Below, piece by piece: positions 34,489-42,782 of a DNA stretch of 64,000 nt. The DNA lies in NCBI RefSeq assembly GCF_002160985.1, contig NZ_NFLQ01000014.1, positions 1 through 64,000 of the forward strand. The letters are read 5' to 3'. How positions within the stretch are numbered: the first letter of the stretch is position 1; each line of letters begins with the position of its first letter. The position numbers were made by a program, and so were the translations under genes. Origin of the DNA: Lachnoclostridium sp. An118 (GTDB lineage: Bacteria; Bacillota; Clostridia; Lachnospirales; Lachnospiraceae). Below the pieces are notes generated by a model. It saw only the letters and a program-made list of their open reading frames with translations, searched no databases and had not been told where the DNA came from.

Positions 34489-34932
34489 ATGACAAGACAG
34501 GAATTTCTGGCAAGGCTCAGGGATGCGCTGGAGAGTGAGCTGGACCGAAGGACCGTGCAGGAGAATGTGGATTATTACAGCTCCTATATTATAGAAGAGA
34601 CAGCGAAAGGGAGACCGGAGAGCGACGTGATCGCGGAGCTGGGAGACCCATGGGTCATTGCCCGCTCTGTCATCGGTATGTCCGCGGACAGCCTGGGAGC
34701 GGAGGACGCCTATGACGCGGCTGGGGGCAGAGGGCATGACGGCGGAAGGCAGGGCGGAGCCTCCCCGCTGAGTGCGTGGTGGAAGAAGATCCTTCTCGTC
34801 CTGGGCGTTGTCGGTGTGTTCCTCATTGTGATCGCGGTGATAGGAGGGATTTTCTCCCTGCTGATGCCCATCCTCGTGCCGGTGCTGGTGGTCGCCTTTA
34901 TCCTGAGGCTGATCGGCGGAACGAGACGGTGA
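34489..34932 (+). CDS. HAAS/DUF1700-like membrane protein
   Basis: A 147-residue protein. The N-terminal ~65 residues have the HAAS-type pattern (EFLARLRDALE, then YYSSYIIEETAKGRPESDVIAELGDPWVIA). After a Gly-rich linker come two hydrophobic helices (~105-140) with almost no external loop. Such proteins often pair with PadR regulators or act as membrane-linked sensors, but no PadR gene is adjacent here. It follows glnN and ends before a terminator. Function unknown. Confidence 0.7.
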   Translation: MTRQEFLARLRDALESELDRRTVQENVDYYSSYIIEETAKGRPESDVIAELGDPWVIARSVIGMSADSLGAEDAYDAAGGRGHDGGRQGGASPLSAWWKKILLVLGVVGVFLIVIAVIGGIFSLLMPILVPVLVVAFILRLIGGTRR

Positions 34933-34993
34933 GGCGGAGCCCGGAGCCGGGCGGAGATATAAAGGAGATATAACAAAGAAACGGACAAAGGTA

Positions 34994-35023
34994 AAAGACC
35001 GATGGGGGAGCCATCGGTCTTTT
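34994..35023 (+). terminator. Rho-independent terminator
   Basis: AAAGACCGATGG (34994-35005) and CCATCGGTCTTT (35011-35022) form a perfect 12-bp stem ending in TTTT. Confidence 0.88.
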
Positions 35024-35082
35024 GAGGGGAGTATAAATAATTAATAAGGGGTTGTAGAAAGTATTCTTTCTACATGCATTAG

Positions 35083-35088
35083 TATAAT
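35083..35088 (+). promoter_or_regulatory. -10 box severed from its gene by an IS
   Basis: A TATAAT box lies next to a palindrome GTAGAAAG-TATT-CTTTCTAC (about 35054-35073) and directly at the start of the 71-bp duplicated target (35086-35156). Before the IS1634-type insertion it would have stood ~120 bases upstream of the Asn-rich gene now at 37381. Confidence 0.5.
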
Positions 35089-35156
35089 ATACTGAGCTGG
35101 AAAAAGCAAGAAAAAAATTAAAAAAAACTTAATATATAAATGCGCACATAGAAAGC
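35086..35156 (+). repeat. 71-bp direct repeat, left copy (target duplication)
   Basis: Identical over 71 bases to 37260-37330. It flanks the IS1634-family element. This family is known for long, variable target duplications, so the repeat is best read as the duplicated target. Confidence 0.92.
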
Positions 35157-35363
35157 GGAAGTTTGACAGTTCAATAAATCGAAAAACACTTGCAGGCCCC
35201 ATAAAGCCTGTATTTTTTTGTCAAATTTTATGCGAATTATTGTAGCTATTTATAGCTATCGGAAGTTTGACAGTTCAATAAATCGAAAAACACTTGCAGG
35301 CCCCATAAAGCCTGTATTTTTTTGTCAAATTTTATGCGAATTATTGTAGCTATTTATAGCTAT
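35156..35363 (+). repeat. 104-bp tandem duplication of the IS left end
   Basis: Bases 35156-35259 are repeated without change at 35260-35363. Each unit has the IS end, CAGGC...GCCTG with a seven-T run (35193-35219 and 35297-35323) and an AT-rich GTAGCTATTTATAGCTAT tail. The doubled terminators would insulate the transposase from outside transcription. Confidence 0.95.
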
Positions 35364-35395
35364 ATATAGTATAATAGAGGGAGGAGGTACTTGCC

Positions 35396-37171
35396 ATGAA
35401 ACTCACTGTCAGCAAATCCAAAAATTCCGCATCCTTTTATGTACAGAAAACTATCCGGAAACCCGATGGGAAAGTTACTACGGTCACCATTGAAAAGCTG
35501 GGGAACCTGACCGAGGTTACTGCCAAAGCCTGCGGAAAAGATCCTTATGTATGGGCCCAGGAATACGTCAACGAATTAAACCGTAAGGAGTACGATGAAA
35601 ATAAGGAAATCCTTGTCAGCTATTCTCCCTCTAAACTTCTTAAGAAGGGGGAGCAGAAGCTTTTTAACTGCGGCTATCTTTTCCTGCAGAAGATTTATTA
35701 TCAGTTGGGACTGGATAAGATCTGCCGGGATATTTCTGGCCGTCATCTGTTTGAATATGACCTGAATGATATCCTGTCAAAGCTGATCTATACCAGAATC
35801 CTCTTTCCATCTTCCAAACTGTCTTCCAACAAACAGGCGAAGAAACTAATTGAGCAGCCCTCCTTTGAACTTCATGATATTTACCGTTCGCTTTCTGTCC
35901 TTGCTAAAGAAAACGACTTTATCCAGGCACAACTCTATAAAAACAGTCAGAGAGTCATTGAACGGCGGAAAGACATCCTCTATTATGACTGCACGAATTA
36001 CTTCTTCGAACTGGAAGAAGCAGATGAACTGCGCCGATATGGGAAATCCAAACAGCACCAGCCCCTCCCCATCGTAGGCATGGGATTATTCATGGACCAT
36101 GATGGCATTCCCTTAGCCTTTGACATCTATCCTGGGAACAAAAATGAACAGCCCACTTTGAAACCTCTGGAGAAAAAAGTGATACGGGATTACGGAATGG
36201 AACAGATCATTGTCTGTACAGATGCGGGTCTTTCTTCAAAGACAAACAGAAAGTTTAACGACAGGACCATTGATGGTGTGCAGATCCGCAGCTTTATCAC
36301 CACCCAGTCTGTAAAACAGCTTCCGGAATACCTCAAGGAGTTTGCGCTGAATCCGGAAGGATGGCATCTGCCAGGCTATTCTGAAACTTTCTGCCTGGAT
36401 GAAATTGATGAAGAGACAGACTATCACAAGGTCTTTTATAAAGACCGTTGGATCAAAGAAGATCTTTCCCAAAGAAAAATAAAAAATGGGGCAAAGCCTT
36501 TGGAACAGCATCTGATCGTCTCTTTTTCTCCAAAGTATAAAAACTATCAAAGAAAGATACGGAAAGGCCAGATCGATCGGGCACAGAAGCTGATCGACAG
36601 CGGGAACTATAAGCAGCGGCCGAAAAACCAGAATGACCCTCACAGATTTATTGTGAGGGAAAAAGCGACAAAGGATGGTGAAATCTGTTCGGAAGAACTG
36701 GTTTACCTGGATACAGATGTTATCCTGGAAGAAGAACGCTATGATGGTTTCTATGCCGTATCTACCAATCTGAGCGACATGAGTGTAGATGAGATCGTAA
36801 AGATCAATAAGAAGCGCTGGGAGATTGAAGAATGTTTCCGGATCATGAAAACAGACTTTAAGGCACGGCCAGTATATTTGCAGACTGAGGATCATATCAA
36901 ATCCCATTTCCTTACATGCTTTATTGCTCTTATGATCTACAGGATCCTTGAAAAAAAACTGAAGGAAACTTTTACCTGCGAAGAGATCATAGATACCCTG
37001 AGGAATATGTGGATGGCTCGCCCTGGAGAAAAGCTTGGATATACGCCGGTTTATACAAGGACTGACCTGACAGACGCACTCCATGAAACAGCAGGATTCC
37101 GTACAGACTATCAGATCATATCAGACATAAATATGCGAAAAATAATCCGTGAAACTAAGAAGAAAAAGTAA
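35396..37171 (+). CDS. IS1634 family transposase
   Basis: A 591-residue DDE transposase of the IS4-related IS1634 group. The N-terminus has the usual YVQKTIRKPDGK and VTIEKLGN pattern. The catalytic acids are likely in YYDCTNYFFE (~198), VCTDAGLSSKTNRKF (~275) and the YREK-like KKRWEIEECFRIMKTD (~478). Ribosome site GGGAGGAGG is strong. The frame is intact and the flanking repeats are identical, so insertion was probably recent. Confidence 0.95.
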   Translation: MKLTVSKSKNSASFYVQKTIRKPDGKVTTVTIEKLGNLTEVTAKACGKDPYVWAQEYVNELNRKEYDENKEILVSYSPSKLLKKGEQKLFNCGYLFLQKIYYQLGLDKICRDISGRHLFEYDLNDILSKLIYTRILFPSSKLSSNKQAKKLIEQPSFELHDIYRSLSVLAKENDFIQAQLYKNSQRVIERRKDILYYDCTNYFFELEEADELRRYGKSKQHQPLPIVGMGLFMDHDGIPLAFDIYPGNKNEQPTLKPLEKKVIRDYGMEQIIVCTDAGLSSKTNRKFNDRTIDGVQIRSFITTQSVKQLPEYLKEFALNPEGWHLPGYSETFCLDEIDEETDYHKVFYKDRWIKEDLSQRKIKNGAKPLEQHLIVSFSPKYKNYQRKIRKGQIDRAQKLIDSGNYKQRPKNQNDPHRFIVREKATKDGEICSEELVYLDTDVILEEERYDGFYAVSTNLSDMSVDEIVKINKKRWEIEECFRIMKTDFKARPVYLQTEDHIKSHFLTCFIALMIYRILEKKLKETFTCEEIIDTLRNMWMARPGEKLGYTPVYTRTDLTDALHETAGFRTDYQIISDINMRKIIRETKKKK

Positions 37172-37201
37172 TAATATATAGCTACATTTTAGGTTATAAA
37201 A

Positions 37202-37242
37202 AAGTCCGTAGAAAGCTTGATTTAAAGGCTATCTACGGACTT
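37202..37242 (+). terminator. Terminator at the IS right end
   Basis: AAGTCCGTAGA (37202-37212) and TCTACGGACTT (37232-37242) form a perfect 11-bp stem just behind the transposase gene; the T-run is short. Confidence 0.65.
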
Positions 37243-37259
37243 ATACTGTCAAAGATGGG

Positions 37260-37330
37260 AATATACTGAGCTGGAAAAAGCAAGAAAAAAATTAAAAAAA
37301 ACTTAATATATAAATGCGCACATAGAAAGC
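37260..37330 (+). repeat. 71-bp direct repeat, right copy
   Basis: Identical to 35086-35156. Its upstream neighbour is now IS DNA (GGG in place of TAT), so the -10 box present on the left is destroyed here. Confidence 0.92.
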
Positions 37331-37380
37331 CTGTTTTCGGACACACTAACAGTGTATCAAATGAACAGGAGGAATTAAAT

Positions 37381-37596
37381 ATGGCAAAGAATTGCAATAA
37401 TTCAAACAACATGGGAAATTCTGAAAACGCATATGAGTCCAAAAAGAGCGGGTACAGCAAGAACGCTTCCAGAAATGCCTATGACAAGAATGCGTCCACA
37501 AAAAACACAGCTGGAAAAAATGCATCCGGCAAAAACGCATCCAGGAATCAGACGACAGACAGCTACAATTACAGCGACACAACAGACAAGTACTAG
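37381..37596 (+). CDS. Asn/Ser/Lys-rich small protein
   Basis: A 71-residue low-complexity protein. Asn, Ser, Lys, Thr and Ala make up most of it, with repeated KNAS and AYDKNA-type units and an aromatic end (DSYNYSDTTDKY). No signal peptide or membrane segment. A strong AGGAGGAA ribosome site makes it a real gene. Asn-rich small proteins occur in spore-formers, where some are spore-associated, but I cannot assign one here. Its original promoter appears to lie left of the IS, so expression may now be lost or driven by the IS. Confidence 0.7.
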   Translation: MAKNCNNSNNMGNSENAYESKKSGYSKNASRNAYDKNASTKNTAGKNASGKNASRNQTTDSYNYSDTTDKY

Positions 37597-37699
37597 GCGG
37601 CTTTTGACAGGCGCGAAGGCGGGGGTTCCGGGCGGGATCCCCGCTTTTCCATTGACAAATCTCCTTTTTGACCATAAGATGTTAGTTAAAGATAAGCGG

Positions 37700-38866
37700 A
37701 TGGAGAGGATCATGGAGAGGATAGAACTGATCGCGCCCTGCCATTTCGGCCTGGAGGCGGTGCTGAAAAGAGAGATACTGGACCTGGGATACGAGATATC
37801 CGGGACAGAGGATGGAAGAGTGACATTTTATGCAGATGCGGCCGGCATCTGCCGGGCCAACATTTTCCTGCGGACAGCGGAGAGAGTGCTCCTCAAGGCG
37901 GGGGAATTCAGGGCGGAGACATTTGACGAGCTGTTTGAGAGGACCAGGGAGATCCCCTGGGAGCAGTACATACCCTCTGACGGAAGGTTCTGGGTGGCCA
38001 AGGCCGCGTCTGTGAAGAGCCGGCTGTTCAGCCCCTCGGACATACAGTCCATCATGAAGAAGGCCATGGTCCGCAGGCTCCAGGAGCACTACCGCACGGA
38101 CTGGTTTAAGGAGGACGGGGCTGCCTATCCCCTGCGGGTATTCCTGAAAAAGGATGTGGTCACGGTGGGGATCGATACCTCCGGGGTATCTCTCCACAAG
38201 AGGGGATACCGGGAGGTGTCGGGAAAGGCTCCCATCACGGAGACGCTGGCGGCGGCGCTGATCATGCTGACGCCCTGGCGCGGGGACCGCATCCTGGTGG
38301 ACCCCTTCTGCGGCAGCGGAACCTTTCCTATAGAGGCGGCCATGATGGCGGCGGACATCGCGCCGGGCATGAACCGCTCCTTCACGGCGGAGGAGTGGAC
38401 GAACCTGATCCCGAGGAAGGCATGGTATGAGGCTGTGGACGAGGCTTCCTCCCGCATCCGGAGTGGCGTGGTGACGGATATACAGGGCTACGACATTGAC
38501 GGCTCTGTCATAAAGGTAGCCAGGCGGAATGCCCGGGAGGCGGGGGTGGACCATCTGATCCATTTCCAGGAGAGGGATGTGAGGAGTCTGAGTCATCCGA
38601 AGAAATACGGCTTCATCATCACAAACCCGCCCTACGGGGAGAGGCTGGAGGACAAGAGGGACCTTCCGGAGCTGTATCGGGCTTTTGGCGAGAGCTTCCG
38701 GAGGCTGGACAGCTGGTCTGCCTATATGATCACAAGCTATGAGGACGCAGAGCGGTACTTCGGCAGGAAGGCCCAGAAGAACCGGAAGATATACAACGGG
38801 ATGCTGAAGACTTATTTCTATCAGTTCCCGGGGCCGAAGCCGCCAAGGAAAAATCCGGAGAGATGA
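37700..38866 (+). CDS. THUMP-domain class I SAM-dependent RNA methyltransferase (RlmL/YpsC type)
   Basis: A protein of about 388 residues that methylates a guanine in 23S rRNA or a related RNA. Residues ~1-160 carry the ferredoxin-like and THUMP domains (ELIAPCHFGLEAVLKREI, FCI-type core), and ~165-385 the Rossmann methyltransferase with VDPFCGSGTFPIEAA (AdoMet) and TNPPYGERL (catalytic). ATG choices are 37679, 37700 and 37712; none has a perfect ribosome site and 37700 is a compromise. It begins a run with rdgB and a phosphoesterase. Confidence 0.9.
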   Translation: MERIMERIELIAPCHFGLEAVLKREILDLGYEISGTEDGRVTFYADAAGICRANIFLRTAERVLLKAGEFRAETFDELFERTREIPWEQYIPSDGRFWVAKAASVKSRLFSPSDIQSIMKKAMVRRLQEHYRTDWFKEDGAAYPLRVFLKKDVVTVGIDTSGVSLHKRGYREVSGKAPITETLAAALIMLTPWRGDRILVDPFCGSGTFPIEAAMMAADIAPGMNRSFTAEEWTNLIPRKAWYEAVDEASSRIRSGVVTDIQGYDIDGSVIKVARRNAREAGVDHLIHFQERDVRSLSHPKKYGFIITNPPYGERLEDKRDLPELYRAFGESFRRLDSWSAYMITSYEDAERYFGRKAQKNRKIYNGMLKTYFYQFPGPKPPRKNPER

Positions 38867-38897
38867 GAGGAATATAAAAAAGAGGAGCGCACAAGCG

Positions 38898-39536
38898 ATG
38901 AGAAAGATCATATTTGCCACAGGAAACGAGAATAAAATGGTGGAGATCCGCCAGATCCTTTCGGATCTGGGCATGGAAATCCTTTCCCAGAAGGAGGCGG
39001 GGATCCAGGCGGACCCGGAGGAGGACGGCACTACCTTTGAGGAAAATGCACTCATCAAGGCCCGGGCAGTGCGCAGGATCGCCGCAAAGATGGAGGAGAA
39101 CCGGGACGCGGTCATCCTGGCTGATGATTCCGGGCTGGAGATAGACTATCTGAACAAGGAGCCGGGCATCTACTCTGCCAGGTATATGGGAACGGACACG
39201 TCCTACGATATCAAGAACAACGCTCTCCTGGAGCGGCTGGAGGGAGTGCCTGACGAGGAGCGGACCGCAAGGTTTGTCTGCGCCATCGCGGCCGAGTTCC
39301 CGGACGGTACGGAGGAAGTGGTGCGGGGGACCATGGAGGGCCGCATCGGCTATGAGATCATCGGGGAAAACGGCTTTGGCTATGACCCCATCTTCTTCCT
39401 GCCCGAGTATGGCTGCACCAGCGCCCAGCTTCCGCCGGAGGAAAAAAACGCGCTCAGTCACAGGGGCGAAGGACTCAGGAAAATGAGGAGGATCATGGAG
39501 GAGAGGCTGTCAAATGAGGATACTTATCGTAAGTGA
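38898..39536 (+). CDS. rdgB: XTP/dITP diphosphatase (RdgB/HAM1)
   Basis: A 212-residue nucleotide-pool cleaning enzyme that hydrolyses XTP, ITP and dITP. It has the opening FATGNENKMVEI, the Glu pair in EEDGTTFEENALIKARA (~40-56), LADDSGLEID (~74-83) and GFGYDPIFFLPEYG (~155), all typical. Its last 23 bases overlap the start of the phosphoesterase gene, a pairing seen in many Clostridia. Confidence 0.95.
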   Translation: MRKIIFATGNENKMVEIRQILSDLGMEILSQKEAGIQADPEEDGTTFEENALIKARAVRRIAAKMEENRDAVILADDSGLEIDYLNKEPGIYSARYMGTDTSYDIKNNALLERLEGVPDEERTARFVCAIAAEFPDGTEEVVRGTMEGRIGYEIIGENGFGYDPIFFLPEYGCTSAQLPPEEKNALSHRGEGLRKMRRIMEERLSNEDTYRK

Positions 39537-39996
39537 TACGCACAAGGCCCACGGGAATCTGGAGAGGGTCCTTGAGAAGGAGGGCCCTGTGGACATGATG
39601 ATCCATCTGGGCGATGTGGAGGGAAAAGCGGACTACATCGAGGCTCTGGCGGGCTGCCCGGTACATATGGTGAGCGGAAACAATGACTTCTTCTCCCACC
39701 TGCCCTGGGAGGAGGAATTCTTTATCGGGGACCACCATGTCTTTATCACCCACGGGCACGGCTATTTCGTGGGCATGAACGAGGACAGGCTGAAGGCCGA
39801 GGCCAGGGGACGGGGAGCGGACATTGTCATGTACGGCCACACCCACATGCCCGCGCTCACCGTAGAGCCGGATCTTATGACCCTGAACCCGGGGAGCATC
39901 TCCTACCCGAGGCAGAAGGGAAGAAGGCCCAGCTATATCATGATGGAGGTGGACCGGGAGGGGAGAGTGTCCTGCGAGATACGCTACCTCGGATAG
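39514..39996 (+). CDS. YfcE/MJ0936-type metallophosphoesterase
   Basis: A 160-residue calcineurin-like phosphodiesterase. Metal ligands are in SDTHKAHGN (7-15), HLGDVEGK (~32), SGNNDFF (~54), THGHGYF (~85) and YGHTHMP (~108). The physiological substrate is not known for this family. It overlaps rdgB, so the two are co-expressed. A second member of the same family is encoded at 54129. Confidence 0.93.
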   Translation: MRILIVSDTHKAHGNLERVLEKEGPVDMMIHLGDVEGKADYIEALAGCPVHMVSGNNDFFSHLPWEEEFFIGDHHVFITHGHGYFVGMNEDRLKAEARGRGADIVMYGHTHMPALTVEPDLMTLNPGSISYPRQKGRRPSYIMMEVDREGRVSCEIRYLG

Positions 39997-40031
39997 AAGC
40001 CATGTCGGTTTGAAAATAATAAAAAAAGTTG

Positions 40032-40060
40032 TTGACATTGGCAGATGGTTCAGATATAAT
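40032..40060 (+). promoter_or_regulatory. Consensus promoter of the tRNA cluster
   Basis: Perfect TTGACA (40032-40037), 17-base spacer, perfect TATAAT (40055-40060), 40 bases before the first tRNA, as expected for a strong stable-RNA promoter. Confidence 0.93.
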
Positions 40061-40100
40061 TATTCTCGTGCCACGTGAGTGCGCATGTACGAATAGACCT

Positions 40101-40175
<75 letters not shown>

Positions 40176-40183
40176 TCATGTAT

Positions 40184-40254
40184 GCGGGTGTAGTTCAATG
40201 GTAGAACACCAGCCTTCCAAGCTGGATACGTGGGTTCGATTCCCATCACCCGCT
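40184..40254 (+). tRNA. tRNA-Gly(TCC)
   Basis: Acceptor GCGGGTG/CACCCGC, anticodon stem CCAGC/GCTGG with loop CTTCCAA (TCC), T-arm GTGGGTTCGATTCCCAT, discriminator T. CCA is not encoded. Confidence 0.96.
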
Positions 40255-40296
40255 TTCTTGAGGCGATCATATGGACATGCCTCAGGATTTACCTTT

Positions 40297-40370
40297 GAGT
40301 CTGTAGCTCAGCTGGATAGAGCAACGGCCTTCTAAGCCGTAGGTCGAGGGTTCGAATCCCCCCAGGCTCG
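40297..40370 (+). tRNA. tRNA-Arg(TCT)
   Basis: Acceptor GAGTCTG/CAGGCTC (one G-T pair), anticodon stem ACGGC/GCCGT with loop CTTCTAA (TCT), discriminator G. CCA is not encoded. Confidence 0.95.
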
Positions 40371-40466
40371 TTGGCACGTTCACAGAAAAGACAATGTGTC
40401 ATTATTGTGGCGGGTCAGTCCATAATGCCTTGATAAGAGGCCTGGTGTATGGAAAAAATAGAAAAT

Positions 40467-40541
40467 GGTGGGTATAGCGCAGTTGGTTAGCGCGCCAGAT
40501 TGTGGCTCTGGAGGCCCAGGGTTCGAATCCCTGTATCCACC
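40467..40541 (+). tRNA. tRNA-His(GTG)
   Basis: Acceptor GTGGGTA/TATCCAC with an encoded extra 5' G (40467) opposite discriminator C, the identity mark of tRNA-His; anticodon loop TTGTGGC (GTG). CCA is not encoded. Confidence 0.96.
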
Positions 40542-40559
40542 TTTACCCGAAAGGGCTAT

Positions 40560-40631
40560 TGGGCTATCGCCAAGCGGTAAGGCACAGGACTTTGACTCCT
40601 GCATTCGTTGGTTCGAATCCAACTAGCCCAG
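40560..40631 (+). tRNA. tRNA-Gln(TTG)
   Basis: Acceptor TGGGCTA/TAGCCCA, anticodon stem CAGGA/TCCTG with loop CTTTGAC (TTG), discriminator G. CCA is not encoded. Confidence 0.96.
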
Positions 40632-40641
40632 TTTTATGTGC

Positions 40642-40714
40642 GGGCGTGTAGCTCAGGTGGTAGAGCACTTGACTTTTAATCAAGTTGTCCGGGGTTCGAA
40701 TCCCCGCACGCTCA
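40642..40714 (+). tRNA. tRNA-Lys(TTT)
   Basis: Acceptor GGGCGTG/CACGCTC (one G-T pair), anticodon stem CTTGA/TCAAG with loop CTTTTAA (TTT), T-arm CGGGGTTCGAATCCCCG, discriminator A. CCA is not encoded. A terminator follows. Confidence 0.96.
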
Positions 40715-40719
40715 CTGAC

Positions 40720-40745
40720 ACGCAGCCGGATGGCTGCGTTTTTTT
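40720..40745 (+). terminator. Terminator between tRNA-Lys and tRNA-Leu
   Basis: ACGCAGCC (40720-40727) pairs with GGCTGCGT (40732-40739), followed by seven T. It would limit tRNA-Leu expression to read-through unless that gene has its own promoter. Confidence 0.88.
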
Positions 40746-40754
40746 ATTCATCCT

Positions 40755-40834
40755 GCGGATGTGGCGGAACTGGCAGACGCGCCAGACTTAGGATCTGGTA
40801 CTTCGGTGTGCAGGTTCGATTCCTGTCATCCGCA
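40755..40834 (+). tRNA. tRNA-Leu(TAG)
   Basis: Acceptor GCGGATG/CATCCGC, anticodon stem CCAGA/TCTGG with loop CTTAGGA (TAG), long variable arm, T-arm GCAGGTTCGATTCCTGT, discriminator A. CCA is not encoded. Confidence 0.96.
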
Positions 40835-40897
40835 TTTATTTTTTGAGCGGTCGGACGCTGCGGAACGCGGTGCCCGGCCGTTCTTCTGTTCTGGTGC

Positions 40898-40926
40898 TTG
40901 ACAGCCGGGAAAATTAATGATATAAG
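40898..40926 (+). promoter_or_regulatory. Promoter of the potassium/phosphate transport genes
   Basis: Perfect TTGACA (40898-40903), 17-base spacer, TATAAG (40921-40926). Confidence 0.75.
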
Positions 40927-40986
40927 AAGTATTGTTTGCTACTGTAAAATGAATGTAAAATTTCTTGTGAGAGAGGGCTGTAAAAG

Positions 40987-41424
40987 ATGCACCGCAAACT
41001 CAGAACAGTCATGTTGATCATAGCGATGGCCATAGTATGTGTGGCTGCGCCTTCCAGCCTTTTTCTAAGAGGAGAGGCTTCAGATGTACCGCCCGCCGGC
41101 ACACACGCCGGTATCTGCCATATAGACAGCTCCTGCGGGATGAGCCTGTATGACGTGTGTATGGACGACAGCGCCCGCCATAAGACAGGGGGGACCCTGG
41201 TGAGCGCGGCGGCAGGGCGTACAAAGCATGGCGCTGGCAGAGGGCAGTGGCTGACGTGGCTGTGCTGTCCTGCTCTGGCAGCTTTGTTCCTGTGCGCCCG
41301 CATGAGGAAAAAGGCGGTGCTCCTGAAGCCGGACCCATATCTTCCTGCACGGTTTCTGTGCGATCTATTTATCCTGTATCAGAAAGATGGAAAAAAGAGA
41401 GAAGCTGTTTTGCTGACAATGTGA
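40987..41424 (+). CDS. Secreted or membrane-anchored protein of unknown function
   Basis: A 145-residue protein. A signal-like N-terminus (MHRKLRTVMLIIAMAIVCVA) is followed by a short outside segment containing CHIDSSCGMSLYDVC, a hydrophobic stretch (~88-102) and a basic tail. No known family recognised. It sits between a good promoter and trkH, 28 bases before it, so it is probably co-transcribed with the potassium genes. The ribosome site (GAGAGGG) is acceptable. Real expression is not certain; composition in the middle is unusual. Confidence 0.45.
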   Translation: MHRKLRTVMLIIAMAIVCVAAPSSLFLRGEASDVPPAGTHAGICHIDSSCGMSLYDVCMDDSARHKTGGTLVSAAAGRTKHGAGRGQWLTWLCCPALAALFLCARMRKKAVLLKPDPYLPARFLCDLFILYQKDGKKREAVLLTM

Positions 41425-41452
41425 CATCACTTGCAGAAAACAGGAGTAAAAA

Positions 41453-42766
41453 ATGAAAAGCAGAATAACACTTATCGGATTTTTTAAGAGACAGCCTGCC
41501 GGGCGGCTGATAGCGATAGGCTTTGCCTCAGTGATCCTTCTGGGGGCCGTGCTTTTGTGTCTGCCTGTATCCGTGAAGGACGGAGCGCATGTGTCCTTCA
41601 TCGACGCGCTGTTTACATCCACAAGCGCTGTCTGTGTGACGGGGCTGATCGCCATCGACACGGCGGACCATTTTACGGCCTTCGGGCAGGGACTGGTGGC
41701 TCTGCTGATACAGGTCGGCGGCCTGGGAGTGACCTCGGTGGGCGTGGGACTGATGCTGGCGGCAGGAAAGCGGGTGAGTATCAAGACAAGGCTTCTCGTG
41801 AAGGAAGCCCTGAACGTGGACAGTTACAAGGGGATGGTGCGCCTCATACGGTCTGTCCTCCTGATGACGCTTCTCTTTGAGACGGCCGGGGCCATCTTAA
41901 GCTATCCTGTGTTCAGCCGGGACCATGAGCCGCTCCACGCGGCAGGCATCAGTATCTTCCATTCCATCGCGGCCTTCAACAACTCGGGATTTGACATCCT
42001 GGGAGGCCTTCGGAACCTGACCATTTACCAGGACAGCGTCCTTCTGAACCTGACCACGGCCGGGCTGATCATATTCGGCGGCCTGGGCTTTCTGGTCATT
42101 CTGGACATTGCAAAGAAAAGGTGCTTTAAAAAGCTGTCCTTCCACTCCAAGGTGGTCATCTCCACCAGCATTGTGCTGATCATCGCGGGCACGCTGCTTT
42201 TAAAGGCCACGGAGGATATTTCCTGGCTGGGAGCGTTTTTCCAGAGCGTGTCGGCCAGGACGGCGGGATTTTCCACCTATGCCATCGGAGATTTCACGAA
42301 CGCCGGGCTTTTCGTCCTGTGCGTGCTCATGTTCATCGGCGCTTCGCCGGGATCCACCGGAGGCGGTATCAAGACCAGCACCTTCTTTGTGCTGTTCCAG
42401 GCGGCCAGGAGCGCATGTGTGAAGAAAAATGTCTGCGCGTTCCGGAGAAGTATTTCCCGGCAGAATATTTCAAAAGCCAGCATGATCACTGTGCTGTCCA
42501 TGATGGTGGTGTGCGTGGCCACCTTCCTTCTGTGTGTGCTGGAGCCGGACCGCACGTTTATCCAGGTGTTCTTTGAGGTGGTGTCCGCTTTTGGAACGGT
42601 AGGACTTTCCACGGGTATCACGCCTGGCTTAAGTGTGGCGGCCAAGATCGTCATTATCTTTGTCATGTTTATCGGAAGGCTGGGAGCGTTTACGCTCCTC
42701 ACTATCTGGATCAGCCATCCGGAACCGAAGATACGCTACTCAGAGGAGAATATTGCCATCGGCTGA
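41453..42766 (+). CDS. trkH: TrkH/KtrB potassium uptake channel subunit
   Basis: A 437-residue membrane protein with four repeated M1-P-M2 units. Selectivity-filter-type segments are SAVCVTGL (~60), AFNNSGFD (~172), SARTAGFS (~265) and SAFGTVGL (~380), each with the key Gly. It forms the ion path for K+ (often with Na+) under control of the cytoplasmic ring encoded next. Length suggests KtrB rather than the longer TrkH of Proteobacteria. Confidence 0.95.
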   Translation: MKSRITLIGFFKRQPAGRLIAIGFASVILLGAVLLCLPVSVKDGAHVSFIDALFTSTSAVCVTGLIAIDTADHFTAFGQGLVALLIQVGGLGVTSVGVGLMLAAGKRVSIKTRLLVKEALNVDSYKGMVRLIRSVLLMTLLFETAGAILSYPVFSRDHEPLHAAGISIFHSIAAFNNSGFDILGGLRNLTIYQDSVLLNLTTAGLIIFGGLGFLVILDIAKKRCFKKLSFHSKVVISTSIVLIIAGTLLLKATEDISWLGAFFQSVSARTAGFSTYAIGDFTNAGLFVLCVLMFIGASPGSTGGGIKTSTFFVLFQAARSACVKKNVCAFRRSISRQNISKASMITVLSMMVVCVATFLLCVLEPDRTFIQVFFEVVSAFGTVGLSTGITPGLSVAAKIVIIFVMFIGRLGAFTLLTIWISHPEPKIRYSEENIAIG

Positions 42767-42782
42767 TAGAGGAGAAAAAATC

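Larger units (their letters stand above)
35157..37259 (+). mobile_element. IS1634-family insertion sequence
   Basis: About 2.1 kb. Ends share TTTGACAGT as inverted core (left at 35162, right complement at about 37245-37253). It is flanked by perfect 71-bp direct repeats. The left end is present as a 104-bp tandem duplication (35156-35259 and 35260-35363), each copy including a short terminator. Confidence 0.9.

Noticed and set aside
37682-39115. A 477-codon open frame on the minus strand opposite the RNA methyltransferase and rdgB genes
   Set aside because: Shadow of two clear genes; Pro/Arg/His-rich with no motif.
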